Of a stretch of 64,000 nt of DNA, positions 32,782-41,167 are shown one piece after another (positions within the stretch are counted from its first letter, which is position 1; every line of letters starts with the position of its first letter). The notes beneath the pieces were generated by a model. That model was not told the DNA's origin. It ran no database searches and was given only the letters and a program-made list of their open reading frames with translations. Position numbers and translations under genes: made by a program. Origin of the DNA: a virus; the IMG/VR virus record IMGVR_UViG_3300043787_000133, positions 1 through 64,000 of that record. One strand, given 5' to 3'.

Positions 32782-33222
32782 TTACCACTGGGTCGCGTTG
32801 AGCGAGATGGACGCGGCGGCGAACTGCACGGTGTCGCCGTTGGCCACCCCGGTGATGTTGGCGCTCAGGACTCCCTGGAACCACCGCAGCTTGGTGCCCG
32901 AGGTGGAGTCCCAGATCTCGATCCCGACGACCGTGGTCCAGGAGGACCCGGCCGTCCAGGTGACGGCGTTGGCGTTGGACGCGGTCGGGGCGGTGGTGGA
33001 GAACGACCCGAACGGGGCGGACGCGCCGAGGGTGGAGCCGCCGGCTGTGTAGCCGGTGGCGGACAGCTCGGTGCCGTTGGTGCCGTTGACGTTGCCGTTG
33101 CCCGAGCCCATCGCGGTCATCAGCCGGAGCATGTACGGCTGGGTGATGGTGGGGGCGGACGCCCCGTCGAGCGCGAAGTTGAGCAGCGCGGCGGTACGGC
33201 CGGTGTCGGTCATGTACGCCAC
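32782..33222 (-). CDS. Small phage tail/fibre protein
   Basis: 146 aa, starting MAYMTDTGRTAALLNFALDG. Motifs YMLRLMTAMGSGNG, GTELSATGYTAGGSTLG, WTAGSSWTTVVGIEIWDS and ISLNATQW match the small tail-fibre-like family found beside fibre genes in actinophages and other siphoviruses. It begins three bases after the Cys-rich gene ends, so the two are cotranscribed. Probably a structural fibre or shaft component. Confidence 0.75.
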   Translation of the reverse strand: MAYMTDTGRTAALLNFALDGASAPTITQPYMLRLMTAMGSGNGNVNGTNGTELSATGYTAGGSTLGASAPFGSFSTTAPTASNANAVTWTAGSSWTTVVGIEIWDSTSGTKLRWFQGVLSANITGVANGDTVQFAAASISLNATQW

Positions 33223-33225
33223 CGG

Positions 33226-33438
33226 TTACACCAGCCCGATCTCGGCGGAGGCAGGAAGGAGGGTGATGGTCACGGGACGGCACGGGGTGCCGCTCATGCT
33301 GGCGTTGTCGCCGTGGTGATGGTCCTGCGGGCAGCAGTTGCAGCCGGCGGCGTCGAGCGCGGCGTGCACGTCCACGTCGTGCTCGCTGATGGTGGCGACT
33401 GCCGTGCAGTCCCTGTTCTTGCACTGCACCAGGTGCAT
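33226..33438 (-). CDS. Small Cys/His-rich protein
   Basis: 70 aa. HLVQCKNRDCTAVATISEHD has a CxxxxC pair, and CNCCPQDHHHGDN adds a dense Cys/His cluster, strongly suggesting bound metal. A hydrophobic beta-like tail follows. It lies between the portal and the small tail protein. No family recognised. Confidence 0.7.
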   Translation of the reverse strand: MHLVQCKNRDCTAVATISEHDVDVHAALDAAGCNCCPQDHHHGDNASMSGTPCRPVTITLLPASAEIGLV

Positions 33439-33448
33439 GCCGTCCTCC

Positions 33449-35737
33449 TCAGCCCCTCGGCGGGGTGTACCGCTCGTAGTCAGCGAGTTCGCCGTCGTCC
33501 TCCGTCACGCCGAGGCGCGAGCGGATTCCGACGTGGGGCGGGTCCTGGTAGCCACGGATCGACGGGCCGGACAACCAAGTGCCCTGTCCCTTCTGGGCCT
33601 GGGCCTCGGTTTCCGGCAGGTGAGCGGTGAGGGCGGAGCCCTCCCCGGCCGGCGCGGTCGCGGCCTCGCCCTCCCGGGCGGCCTCGTCCACGGCCCGGGA
33701 CAGGGCCGCCACCCGGCGGACGCGCTCCGTGCGCGCCAGCAGCGCGCCCTTCTTCGGCATCCCGCGCTTCCTGCGCCCGGCTTTCGGCATCGGGCCGCGC
33801 TGCTCGCTGGACTCCGGGGGCACCTGCGGCTCGCCGCCCGCGTCCTGCCCGGCTTCCTCGCCCTCAGGCGGGGCATTGACCGGGCCGCCCATCTCGGCCT
33901 CCATCTGCTCGGCCTGGGCGGCGTCCTCAGGGGTGGGGGCGAGGTCGGGCAGCGGGATCGGCTGGGCTCCCATCCGGTCGATCATCATCTGCTGGCCCGC
34001 GACGGCAGGCGGGACGCCTTCCACCTGCGCGACGGGGGCGAAGTCGGCCATGAGGTCGGCGGGGATCGGCAGCCCGGCGTTGCGCAGCTCGATGAAGGCC
34101 TGCTTGCGGGTGCTCGCCTGGGCCACGATGTCGGCGACCGCCTCGTCCTGGCTGCGCTCGCGCTCCTCGTCCAGGTCGATGCCGAGGCCCCGGGTGCGGG
34201 TGCGCTGGGAGACGGGGATGCCGGAGGCCCGGATCGCCTCGACGAACTGCCTGGTGGTGTCCTCGTCCCGGAAGTTGAGGACGGCGCACTTCAGGTCGGG
34301 TACCAGGAGCCTGGGCTGCTCGGTGATCCGCTTCTCGCCGGTCTCCTCGTCGGTCTCCAGGACTTCTTCCATGATCACGAACCGGCGACCGTTGCGCTCC
34401 TCGTAGTCGTAGTGCTCCTGGGCCTCGGCGACGATCAGGGCACGCTGCCGGAAGTGCCGCATCAGCATCTTCTGGTAGGTGGTCATGAGCTGCTCGACGA
34501 GCTGCTTGTTGAGCGCGTCGGCCGCGTAGGTCTGGCCCTCCCCGGCTCCCATCAGGAAGGTGCGCGACAGGCCGAAGACCTGGAGGATGCGGTCCTCGAT
34601 CCTCTCGAAGTCCATGCTCAGGTCCGGCATGTTCTCGCGTCCGAACACCGACTCCAGCTCGACGGCGAAGTTGTGGATCAGCACGCGGAAGTCGCCGGCC
34701 AGCGCGGCGTCGAGGGCCAGCTCGAAGTTCTCCAGGTCGTCGTCGGTGGGAATCCACGGGACGGACGTGCCGAGGTCGGTGGCGCTCGCGCCGAGCTTGG
34801 CTAGCAGCAGCGGGGTGTAGAGCCGGTCGGCGATCGAGTCGAGCGCGGTGTTGAGCATCTCCTGCTGGAGCATGGAGCGCATCGCGCGGGTGAGCAGGGG
34901 GAGCCCGCGCAGGTTGAAGGTGTCGCCCTTGAACTTGAGCTGGCGCAGCAGCACGCCGCTGACCGGCATGAACGCGTTCTCCGCCGTGTAGGCGGCCAGC
35001 TCGGGGTACTCGGTGACCAGCTTGTTGTACTCCCAGGCCGGCTGGCGGGTGGTGAGGATCTGCCGGATCGTCCACGGCAGCCGGGTGAAGTAGCGGGGTT
35101 CCTTCAGGAACGGGGACCGCTCGACCTTGATGTCGTCGGAGTTCAGCAGCTCCTCGTCGTCCCAGATGCCGAGGTCCTCGTTGAAGGTGGCGAAGGGCCA
35201 CGCCTCGCCCGTGGTGTAGTACTCGCGGCCGATGTCCACGAGGAACTCGCTGTAGTCCAGCCCGTCCCCGTCGTCGTTGAAGAACAGGTCCTCGTAGAAG
35301 TCGGTGAGGCGCTGGTCCTTGCACTCCAGGTGCGCGCCGACCACGGGGAACTTGCTGAAGATGTCCACGCAGGAGCCGACGATCGGGTCGGTCTGGTAGA
35401 GCAGCCGGCAGAACGCCCGGACCTTGGCCAGCTCCTCGTTCTGGCTGAAGTCGTACGGGAGGTTATTCTGCCTCCAATAGAACAAAGGATCGCGTGGACG
35501 CCCTGTGGCAAACTGAATGTCGGAGAACCCCGACCCTCCCGCGCCGCCGGTCGAGTAGGCGGTGCGGCGGCCGAGGGACGCGGTGCGCGCGTTGATCCGC
35601 CGGTTCTTGCGGGCCTCGGCGACCTCGGGGCTGAGCTGCTCGGCCGACGCCGCCCCGACGCCCATCGTGCGGCCGAGTTGCCTCGCCACCGACCCCTGGC
35701 GGGCAGCACCCGACCCCGGCTTGTACGCAACTCGCAT
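33449..35737 (-). CDS. Portal protein
   Basis: 762 aa. The core (about residues 75-560) fits large phage portals: FCRLLYQTDPIVGSCVDIFSKFP, YSEFLVDIGREYYTTGEAWPFATF, LRGLPLLTRAMRSMLQQEMLNTALDSI, ADRLYTPLLLAKLG and IEDRILQVFGLSRTFLMGAGEGQTYA with ALNKQLVEQLMTTYQKML. The N-terminal 60 residues are basic and the C-terminal 200 are Pro/Glu-rich with a basic patch (KAGRRKRGMPKKGALL). It would form the dodecameric DNA gate at the capsid vertex. No terminase gene was seen beside it. Confidence 0.82.
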   Translation of the reverse strand: MRVAYKPGSGAARQGSVARQLGRTMGVGAASAEQLSPEVAEARKNRRINARTASLGRRTAYSTGGAGGSGFSDIQFATGRPRDPLFYWRQNNLPYDFSQNEELAKVRAFCRLLYQTDPIVGSCVDIFSKFPVVGAHLECKDQRLTDFYEDLFFNDDGDGLDYSEFLVDIGREYYTTGEAWPFATFNEDLGIWDDEELLNSDDIKVERSPFLKEPRYFTRLPWTIRQILTTRQPAWEYNKLVTEYPELAAYTAENAFMPVSGVLLRQLKFKGDTFNLRGLPLLTRAMRSMLQQEMLNTALDSIADRLYTPLLLAKLGASATDLGTSVPWIPTDDDLENFELALDAALAGDFRVLIHNFAVELESVFGRENMPDLSMDFERIEDRILQVFGLSRTFLMGAGEGQTYAADALNKQLVEQLMTTYQKMLMRHFRQRALIVAEAQEHYDYEERNGRRFVIMEEVLETDEETGEKRITEQPRLLVPDLKCAVLNFRDEDTTRQFVEAIRASGIPVSQRTRTRGLGIDLDEERERSQDEAVADIVAQASTRKQAFIELRNAGLPIPADLMADFAPVAQVEGVPPAVAGQQMMIDRMGAQPIPLPDLAPTPEDAAQAEQMEAEMGGPVNAPPEGEEAGQDAGGEPQVPPESSEQRGPMPKAGRRKRGMPKKGALLARTERVRRVAALSRAVDEAAREGEAATAPAGEGSALTAHLPETEAQAQKGQGTWLSGPSIRGYQDPPHVGIRSRLGVTEDDGELADYERYTPPRG

Positions 35738-35785
35738 CTGTCCTCCTAACCCTTCTGGGTCAGGAGGACAGGGGCCTGCCGGAGG

Positions 35786-35995
35786 CTATTGCGGCGGAGG
35801 GGTGTCCAAGATCAGCTTCGCCAGCTCGCGCCACTGCTCCCAGGCGCGGTCGGGGCGCACGTCGGGCCAGCCGCATGACCGGCACTCGATCAGTTCGAGG
35901 ACCCCCCCCGGGGGGGACCGCGCCTTCCGGCTGCCGTCCTCGGCGGAAACCCGCAGGCCCGGAGGGAGGCCGGGGGCGGATGACTTGTCACTCAT
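35786..35995 (-). CDS. Small hypothetical protein
   Basis: 69 aa. The end is helical and Trp-rich (IECRSCGWPDVRPDRAWEQWRELAKLIL) with a CxxC pair. It overlaps the upstream paralogue-array gene by eight bases and lies 48 bases before the portal. Function unknown. Confidence 0.65.
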   Translation of the reverse strand: MSDKSSAPGLPPGLRVSAEDGSRKARSPPGGVLELIECRSCGWPDVRPDRAWEQWRELAKLILDTPPPQ

Positions 35996-36353
35996 CGCCG
36001 TACGGCCCGTTCATCTGCTCGTGCATCCGCTGCATGACCTCCCGGCTGTTCAGGTGCCTGATCAGGTTCGGCATCCACTGGGACGGGTCATGCCCGAGCG
36101 GCACGGACATGGGGTAGCCGGCGTTGCGGTGCTGGATGATTACCTGCGGGCCTTTTACGTCGTCAGGGCCAAAGGAATCGGGATGGGTCGCGGGGAGCAG
36201 CGTGTGGCCGGTTTCCATCCGGACGCTGTGCGGCCCGATAGGAGTGAACGCCGAGGCGAGCTGCTGCCGGAAGGAGACGTCGTTCCGGTAGTCTTCCAGG
36301 CTCTGGCTCTCGTACGGCTCCGGGCTGGTGAAATGGTAATCGTTATAGCCCAT
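35988..36353 (-). CDS. Tandem paralogue 4 of a four-gene array
   Basis: 121 aa. It shares the family layout with the next three genes: a mid-protein METGHTLLP segment, a beta stretch, and a C-terminal helix with paired Met/Gln (LNSREVMQRMHEQM). It has lost the GDxDxG segment of the other copies, being the most diverged. Its start overlaps the previous stop by one base. Function unknown; position beside the portal suggests a virion role. Confidence 0.75.
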   Translation of the reverse strand: MGYNDYHFTSPEPYESQSLEDYRNDVSFRQQLASAFTPIGPHSVRMETGHTLLPATHPDSFGPDDVKGPQVIIQHRNAGYPMSVPLGHDPSQWMPNLIRHLNSREVMQRMHEQMNGPYGDE

Positions 36354-36721
36354 CAGAACCTCCTCGGCCAGGTGCCGTCGTCCTCAGCGCCCGGGATCAT
36401 CTGCTCGCGCATCGACCGGAGCACGTGCGGGCTGCGCAAGGCGGAAGCGGCGCGCTCGCCCACGTCCTCGTCGCCGGGGCCGAGGTTCGCTATGACCAGT
36501 CGCTGGTCATCGGGGTCACTGTCATGGGACACCCACATCCGCCACTGCCCGCTCCCGTGGCTGTAGGGGATTATCACGGAATGCCCGGTCTCGAAGCGGG
36601 CGTAACCCGGTCCCTCTGTCGGCGAGACCAGCCCGTTCCGCTCCAGCGAGGGCCAGGCGCGCTCCCAGCGCCGCTCGTCCTCCGCTGCGGCCTGCCTGCG
36701 GATCAGGTCGGAGATCCCCAT
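36353..36721 (-). CDS. Tandem paralogue 3 of a four-gene array
   Basis: 122 aa. Family signature: FETGHSVIIPYSHGSGQWRMWV, then LGPGDEDVGERAASALRSPHVLRSMREQM. The one-base stop/start overlaps with both neighbours show tight coupling. No known family recognised. Confidence 0.78.
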   Translation of the reverse strand: MGISDLIRRQAAAEDERRWERAWPSLERNGLVSPTEGPGYARFETGHSVIIPYSHGSGQWRMWVSHDSDPDDQRLVIANLGPGDEDVGERAASALRSPHVLRSMREQMIPGAEDDGTWPRRF

Positions 36722-37125
36722 CAGCGGCTCCTGTCCATGAAGACGTCGGTGTCCGGCGAGCGGTGGGTGGTCACCCGCTGGGCGTCGAAGTCGTAGCCGG
36801 TCGGGTTGTTGTTGAGCCGCGCCCGGTTGTACTGGTCGCCGAGGTGCCCCATGAACTCGCGGTCCCGGAACACCCGGCTGACCTTGCCGCCGATGTCGTC
36901 GTCGCCGGGGCCGAGGTGCACGTGCACCAGGGACAGGTCAGGGTCCCCGGCGTGGCCCGCGCTCAGCTCCCAGTTGCCCTCGGGGTCCCGGTCCACCCTG
37001 AAGTGGTGGCCGGTCTCCGTCTCCCAGAAGCCCGACCCGCCGTGCACCGGGAAGCCGTGCCCGGCCAGGTCCTGCGAGGCCCGGTCGATCGCCTTGATGT
37101 GGTCCCCGAGGGTCCAGCCGGCCAT
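36721..37125 (-). CDS. Tandem paralogue 2 of a four-gene array
   Basis: 134 aa starting MAGWTLGDHIKAIDRASQDL; longer in-frame starts were rejected because this ATG gives the one-base overlap seen throughout the array. Signature: TETGHHFRVDRDPEGNWELSAG, VHLGPGDDDIGGKVSRVFRDREFMGHLGDQ. A C-terminal extension follows (NNPTGYDFDAQRVTTHRS). Function unknown. Confidence 0.78.
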   Translation of the reverse strand: MAGWTLGDHIKAIDRASQDLAGHGFPVHGGSGFWETETGHHFRVDRDPEGNWELSAGHAGDPDLSLVHVHLGPGDDDIGGKVSRVFRDREFMGHLGDQYNRARLNNNPTGYDFDAQRVTTHRSPDTDVFMDRSR

Positions 37126-37538
37126 CAGCGGCCTCCCGTCATGTCGATCATCAGCCGGTTGCCCGTCTGGTCGGGACCGCGCCCCTGCGCCCTGGCCATC
37201 TGGCCCATCAGGTGCTGCTGCACGTCGCGGCGGGCGAACATGTCCCGCAGCAGGGGGCCGACGTGCTCCGGGGTGTCGCCAAGGTGCGCCTCCACGACGT
37301 GGCCCTCGTCGCCGGCCGGGTGCCAGACCTGGACGTGGAAGCCGGGCCGGCTGCTCTCGCCGAACAGGCCGCCCGGCTTCGCGTGCGGCCCCTTGTGGTA
37401 GACCCACATCTTGTGCCCGGTGTCGAGCTGCATCTGCGAGTCGGGGAACCCCGCGCCGCCCAGGGAGTCCATGGCGCGGTCCCAGTAGTCGCCCCAGTCG
37501 CCGGAAGCCGCCCGGCGAACCGCCTCGTAACCGTCCAT
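37125..37538 (-). CDS. Tandem paralogue 1 of a four-gene array
   Basis: 137 aa starting MDGYEAVRRAASGDW. The second of two adjacent ATGs was chosen for its GGAGGGGATG spacing and one-base overlap. Signature: QLDTGHKMWVYHKG, VVEAHLGDTPEHVGPLLRDMFARRDVQQHLMGQM. First gene of the array in transcription order. Function unknown. Confidence 0.78.
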   Translation of the reverse strand: MDGYEAVRRAASGDWGDYWDRAMDSLGGAGFPDSQMQLDTGHKMWVYHKGPHAKPGGLFGESSRPGFHVQVWHPAGDEGHVVEAHLGDTPEHVGPLLRDMFARRDVQQHLMGQMARAQGRGPDQTGNRLMIDMTGGR

Positions 37539-37783
37539 CATCCCCTCCCCGCGACGAACCCGGGGCTGCGGGAGGCGTCGGGAGAGCCGCCCCACTCCGG
37601 CTCCGCGCCCTCGTGGTCCTGCTCGTGCATGCCCAGCAGCACCCGCAGCGGGAGCATCCCGGCGGCGTCGAGCCCGTGCGCTTCCCGCATGTGCTCGCGG
37701 AGCGAGGCGAGGTCTTCCAGCGCCTCGTGCCCCTCGGGGGCCGCCGCGCGGGTGAATGCCCAGGCCAGGCGCAGGCTGCTCAC
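37538..37783 (-). CDS. Small tetra-His motif protein
   Basis: 81 aa. Residues about 25-58 read LREHMREAHGLD and, 16 residues later, MHEQDHEG, giving an H-x4-H-x16-H-x3-H pattern likely to bind a metal. The same pattern with identical spacing is in the next gene and, with other spacings, in two giant proteins of this window. It ends one base into the first array gene. Confidence 0.75.
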   Translation of the reverse strand: MSSLRLAWAFTRAAAPEGHEALEDLASLREHMREAHGLDAAGMLPLRVLLGMHEQDHEGAEPEWGGSPDASRSPGFVAGRG

Positions 37784-39009
37784 CGCCAGTTGTACCCGCC
37801 GTCGATGCCGTGCTGGCCCAGCCAGTCGTGGTCGCCGAGGTGGATGTCCTCGCCGTACTCGGCGTCCAGGTCAGGGTGCGAGTGCTCCAGGGGAGCGTCG
37901 GCGTGCTCGTTCCGGTGCGTCTCGTCGATCAGCCATCCCGGGTCGTCGGGAGAGTCGAGGAACCCGTGGCGGTCCCTCATGTGACGCCGCAGCCCGGCCT
38001 CCGTCATGTCCCCGTGGTTACGCTCGGCGTGCACGGCCGCTCTCCCGAAAGGGCGGCGGCCCCGCGATCCCGTCGCGGCGCGCCACTCCGACGGGGCGGT
38101 GCCGGCCCCGGGACCCCGGTACCACTCCGGTGACTGGTAGCCCGACGCCGGGCCGCCGACGTCCCCGCTGGTGGCGCGCACGAAGTCGCGGGCCGGGCCG
38201 CGCCGCAGGTGCGCCTCGGCCATCTGGGCGGCCTCCTGGCGGCTGCCCCCGTGGCCCAGGTCCATGAAGTGGACCTGGCTCGCGTGGGGCTCGGGCGGGC
38301 TGATCATCCCGTACCAGCCGGCCCCGTTGCGGCCGATGGTGACCTGGTGGCCGCTGGACAGGGTGCGGTAGTGGCGGGAGCCGCCGTCGTCCGCCCGGTC
38401 GGCGACCCGCCGGCGTCCCTCGGCGCGGAGCGCGGCCATGACCCGGGAGTCGGCCCCGGACGCGCGCACGGCGATGTGCCGGACGAGCTGGTCCTCGGTG
38501 AGCGGCTGCCCTTCGAGGCCGTTGTACCTGCGCACGGCGACGCCGCGCAGGGAGGACTTCTTCCTGGACTTGCCGGAATCGCCCTTCTTCGGGGGCGCGG
38601 ACCCGGTAGCGTCGTCATCGCCACCGCCTCCAGGCGGCGGGAAGTCACCTTCGCCGCCTGCGGCATCATCCTGCGGCCCGCCCCCTGGTTCGGCATCTTC
38701 CCCGGGGAGCGGGCCGCTCCCGTCTGCGGGCATCCCGTCGGGGCCGATCATCCCCGGATCGACGAGGCCGCCGTCCGGGCCGACGTCGGAGGGAGCCCCA
38801 GGCCCCGTGGGCATCTGGGGCATCCCCGGGAACGCGGGCTGCACCCTCACGATGTAGTTCTGGCCGCAGAAATCGCAGCCGATGGTTCCGTCGCTGCGGC
38901 CGACCACCTGGCCGGAGCCGCAGAACGGGCAGTGGCTCGTGACGAGCGGGTCGCCGGGGTCATGAGCTACCTTGCGGACGGTGCCGGTCCGCCGGGTCAT
39001 CGTGGTCAT
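37780..39009 (-). CDS. Zinc-ribbon protein with tetra-His motif
   Basis: 409 aa. An N-terminal zinc ribbon (CPFCGSGQ, CDFCGQNY; residues about 27-52) is followed by a Gly/Pro/Asp-rich linker, a basic region (KSRKKSSLRGVAVRRYNG), a mid domain (LSSGHQVTIGRNGAGWYGMISPP) and the tetra-His motif (LRRHMRDRHGFL, then THRNEHAD). It overlaps the following gene by ATGA. First large gene of the virion block in transcription order; it may be a virion-associated DNA- or protein-binding factor. Confidence 0.72.
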   Translation of the reverse strand: MTTMTRRTGTVRKVAHDPGDPLVTSHCPFCGSGQVVGRSDGTIGCDFCGQNYIVRVQPAFPGMPQMPTGPGAPSDVGPDGGLVDPGMIGPDGMPADGSGPLPGEDAEPGGGPQDDAAGGEGDFPPPGGGGDDDATGSAPPKKGDSGKSRKKSSLRGVAVRRYNGLEGQPLTEDQLVRHIAVRASGADSRVMAALRAEGRRRVADRADDGGSRHYRTLSSGHQVTIGRNGAGWYGMISPPEPHASQVHFMDLGHGGSRQEAAQMAEAHLRRGPARDFVRATSGDVGGPASGYQSPEWYRGPGAGTAPSEWRAATGSRGRRPFGRAAVHAERNHGDMTEAGLRRHMRDRHGFLDSPDDPGWLIDETHRNEHADAPLEHSHPDLDAEYGEDIHLGDHDWLGQHGIDGGYNWR

Positions 39010-39106
39010 GTGGGGCCTCCTGCCCCTTCCGAGCCTGTGAGGCGGCCCTCTTCAGGGCGTCCCCCAGCTCGGTCAGGAGCCACACGGCGGCGAATATCAG
39101 GAGCAT
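38960..39106 (-). CDS. Very small single-span membrane protein
   Basis: 48 aa: MLLIFAAVWLLTELGDALKRA and then a hydrophilic His/Asp-rich tail. It overlaps the start of the zinc-ribbon gene by 50 bases. TTGAGG lies just before the ATG. The hydrophobic opening is not expected from chance out-of-frame reading, but the overlap and weak site make it tentative. Confidence 0.45.
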   Translation of the reverse strand: MLLIFAAVWLLTELGDALKRAASQARKGQEAPHDHDDPADRHRPQGSS

Positions 39107-39137
39107 GCCTCAATAGTAAGGGAAGACGGTAGTTAGT

Positions 39138-39154
39138 TACAGCTTTTCTTGATA
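39138..39154 (+). promoter_or_regulatory. 17-bp spacer/operator element with leaderless promoter
   Basis: TACAGCTTTTCTTGATA between divergent genes. The -10 TAACAT (39153-39158) overlaps its right end, and the predicted +1 is the A of the ATG at 39165. It begins the long plus-strand accessory block. Confidence 0.8.
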
Positions 39155-39164
39155 ACATACGGCC

Positions 39165-39386
39165 ATGGACCAGCTAGAGAAGACAGACGCCGCATCCGAC
39201 GCGGCGATCCTCGAAGACGCCATCGAGGTGCTCCGGCTCAGGTTCGGGGTGCTCACCGCCGGGGACCTGATCTCCGGCCTCACCGGGGCAGCCGCGAGCA
39301 TCCGAGCCCGGGGCGGCATCATCCGCCCCGCCCAACCGCGCAACGCGACGCTGGAGCGGCAGCTAGACGAGCCCTGGGAGGACTGA
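39165..39386 (+). CDS. Small helical protein, leaderless
   Basis: 73 aa, mostly helical: DAAILEDAIEVLRLRFGVLTAGDLISGL, then a basic segment (RARGGIIRPAQPRN). First gene of the 39-45 kb operon; expressed from a leaderless promoter carrying the 17-bp element. No family recognised. Confidence 0.75.
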   Translation: MDQLEKTDAASDAAILEDAIEVLRLRFGVLTAGDLISGLTGAAASIRARGGIIRPAQPRNATLERQLDEPWED

Positions 39387-39388
39387 CC

Positions 39389-39760
39389 GTGGACTCAGAG
39401 GGCGGCAGCGAGACCATCCTCGGCAGGGACGGGAAGCCCCGCGTGCTGTCCGAGCAGTGCTCCACCTGCATCGGCCGCCCCGGCAACCTCATGCAGCTCT
39501 ACCCGGGGCGCGTCCGCGAGATGGTCCAGGGCGGGGTGAACGGCGGCGGCATCACCTGCCACCAGACGCTCAGCTACGGGGAGTACCCGGAGTTCGGCGG
39601 GGCGGCCTGCCGCTGGTTCTACGACCACTACGGTCACCTGTGCGGCCTCTACCGGATCTACGGCCGCATCAGCGGCTTCACCGAGGTAGACCCGCCCGGG
39701 CAAGACGAAACCGACGAGGAGCCGGGTCACGGCTACCGGGAAGCAGGAGACTACTCATGA
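39389..39760 (+). CDS. Conserved four-Cys phage protein
   Basis: 123 aa from GTG. CSTCIGRPGNLMQLYPGRVREMV, GITCHQTLSYGEYPEFGGAACRWFYDHYG: the four Cys and the RPGNLM segment match a protein seen in very many actinophages, as I recall. The Cys arrangement suggests a metal or Fe-S site. Function unknown. Coupled by ATGA to the next small gene. Confidence 0.8.
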   Translation: MDSEGGSETILGRDGKPRVLSEQCSTCIGRPGNLMQLYPGRVREMVQGGVNGGGITCHQTLSYGEYPEFGGAACRWFYDHYGHLCGLYRIYGRISGFTEVDPPGQDETDEEPGHGYREAGDYS

Positions 39761-39870
39761 GGCAGCTCAGGTCGCTGGATACCAGGGAGATCAAGGAGGC
39801 GACCGCCGCAGCGATGCGCGAACTCGGCCACGCCGAGGCGCACGAGCTGATCTGGCCGGTCGCCGAGTGA
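39757..39870 (+). CDS. Very small helical protein
   Basis: 37 aa: MRQLRSLDTREIKEATAAAM and a short acidic end. It shares 4-base overlaps with both neighbours (ATGA before, GTGA after), which is the main argument that it is translated. Function unknown. Confidence 0.6.
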   Translation: MRQLRSLDTREIKEATAAAMRELGHAEAHELIWPVAE

Positions 39871-40142
39871 GCGCCAGGGCGAAGTGCCGGGACTCGGTCG
39901 AGGCGGTGTGGGAGGCCATCTCCTGCGCGATCGAGCGGCCGGCGACCGAGCGCCTCGAAGAGGCCAGCTTCGGCCGCTACAACCCGGAGGCCACCAAGGC
40001 TGAGGGCTGGCACTGGCACCTGAAGTTCGCCTCCAGGATCGACCAGGACGGGGAGGTCCTCGGCGACACCATCGCCGACCGGGTGACCCTGATCCTGCGC
40101 GCCTGGGACGCCGACCGGCTCAAGTACGAGGGAGAGGCGTGA
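39867..40142 (+). CDS. Small hypothetical protein
   Basis: 91 aa from GTG. Helical N-terminus (CRDSVEAVWEAISCAIERPATERL), then WHWHLKFASRIDQDGEVLGD and a helix (VTLILRAWDADRLKY). Linked on both sides by GTGA. Function unknown. Confidence 0.7.
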   Translation: MSARAKCRDSVEAVWEAISCAIERPATERLEEASFGRYNPEATKAEGWHWHLKFASRIDQDGEVLGDTIADRVTLILRAWDADRLKYEGEA

Positions 40143-40300
40143 AGGTCCGCAAGCAGGACGTGCCTATCACGACCGTCTACGAGATCGACTGCAAGGTCTG
40201 CGGGGAGGCCGTGTACCCGGACGACCGGGTGACCGACGCGGAAGAGGCCCGCCGGGTGAGGGACGGCCACATCGCCGAGCACGAGCGGGGAGAGCTGTGA
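40139..40300 (+). CDS. Very small C2H2-type zinc-finger protein
   Basis: 53 aa from GTG. CKVCGEAV is followed about 25 residues on by HIAEHE, a CxxC...HxxxH arrangement. Its start and stop overlap the neighbours as GTGA. A small DNA- or protein-binding finger is likely; the target is unknown. Confidence 0.68.
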   Translation: MKVRKQDVPITTVYEIDCKVCGEAVYPDDRVTDAEEARRVRDGHIAEHERGEL

Positions 40301-41139
40301 GGCGCAGGGCGCTGCTCGGCTGCGAGATGTCGGGGCGCGTCGCCAACGAGTTCGCGAAGCTGGGCTGGGAGGCGGTCTCGGCCGACCTGCTGCCCAGCGA
40401 GATGCCCGACACCGACTACCGGACCATCAGCTCCGTGCTGAACGACGGCGACCTGATCGACGGCAAGCCGAGCGGCTCCTACCGGCACTACCAGGGGGAC
40501 GTGCGCGACCTGTTCTCCTGGGACCACCCGGTGAACCTGCGGCGCGCCAGGGAGCGGGAGGCCGCCGCCCTGCCCCGGCTCCGGGAGCGGATGCCGCTGT
40601 GGGACCTGGCCGTGCTGTTCCCGCCGTGCACTCACCTGTCCCAGGCGGGCGCGGTGTGGTGGAAGCACAAGGACGCCACCCGGGGCGGCGACGGCCGCAT
40701 GCAGGAGGGCGCGGCCTTCTTCATGGAGATGGTAGCCGCGCCCGCGCCCCTGGTGGCGGTGGAGAACCCGGTCGGCGTCATGTGCCGCAAGCCCGACCCG
40801 GGCAGCGGCAGGAACGTCGGGTACCGCGAGCCCGACCAGGTGGTCGAGCCCTGGTGGTTCGGCGACCCGCTGCGCAAGAAGACCTGCCTGTGGCTGAAGG
40901 GCCTGCCGCTCCTCGTCGCCGACAGGCCGGTCGAGCCGCTGCCCGGCGGGCGCGTGGCGACCGGCGGGGGGTCGTGGCGCACCGACCAGCGGCACGGGCG
41001 CGGCGCGAACAACGGGCACGAGGACAGCGAGGGCCGCAAGATGCGCCAGGTCGTGCGCAACCGGACGCTGCCCGGCCTCGCAAGAGCCATGGCATCCCAG
41101 TGGACTGTTTTCGTGGAAGCGAAGGAGGCGGCGGCTTGA
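40297..41139 (+). CDS. C5-cytosine methyltransferase-like protein
   Basis: 280 aa from GTG. ALLGCEMSGRVANEFAKLGWEAVSAD matches motif I with an AdoMet-type loop; LFPPCTHLSQAG is a motif IV with the catalytic PC; VAVENPVGVM corresponds to motif VI (EN). A long basic C-terminal part replaces the usual recognition domain. Similar short proteins are annotated as DNA methyltransferases in many actinophages. It could modify phage DNA against restriction, or act on modified nucleotides. Activity is inferred. Confidence 0.75.
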   Translation: MRRRALLGCEMSGRVANEFAKLGWEAVSADLLPSEMPDTDYRTISSVLNDGDLIDGKPSGSYRHYQGDVRDLFSWDHPVNLRRAREREAAALPRLRERMPLWDLAVLFPPCTHLSQAGAVWWKHKDATRGGDGRMQEGAAFFMEMVAAPAPLVAVENPVGVMCRKPDPGSGRNVGYREPDQVVEPWWFGDPLRKKTCLWLKGLPLLVADRPVEPLPGGRVATGGGSWRTDQRHGRGANNGHEDSEGRKMRQVVRNRTLPGLARAMASQWTVFVEAKEAAA

Positions 41140-41167
41140 AGATGACGGGCCTGGCGGGGAGCGGGCA

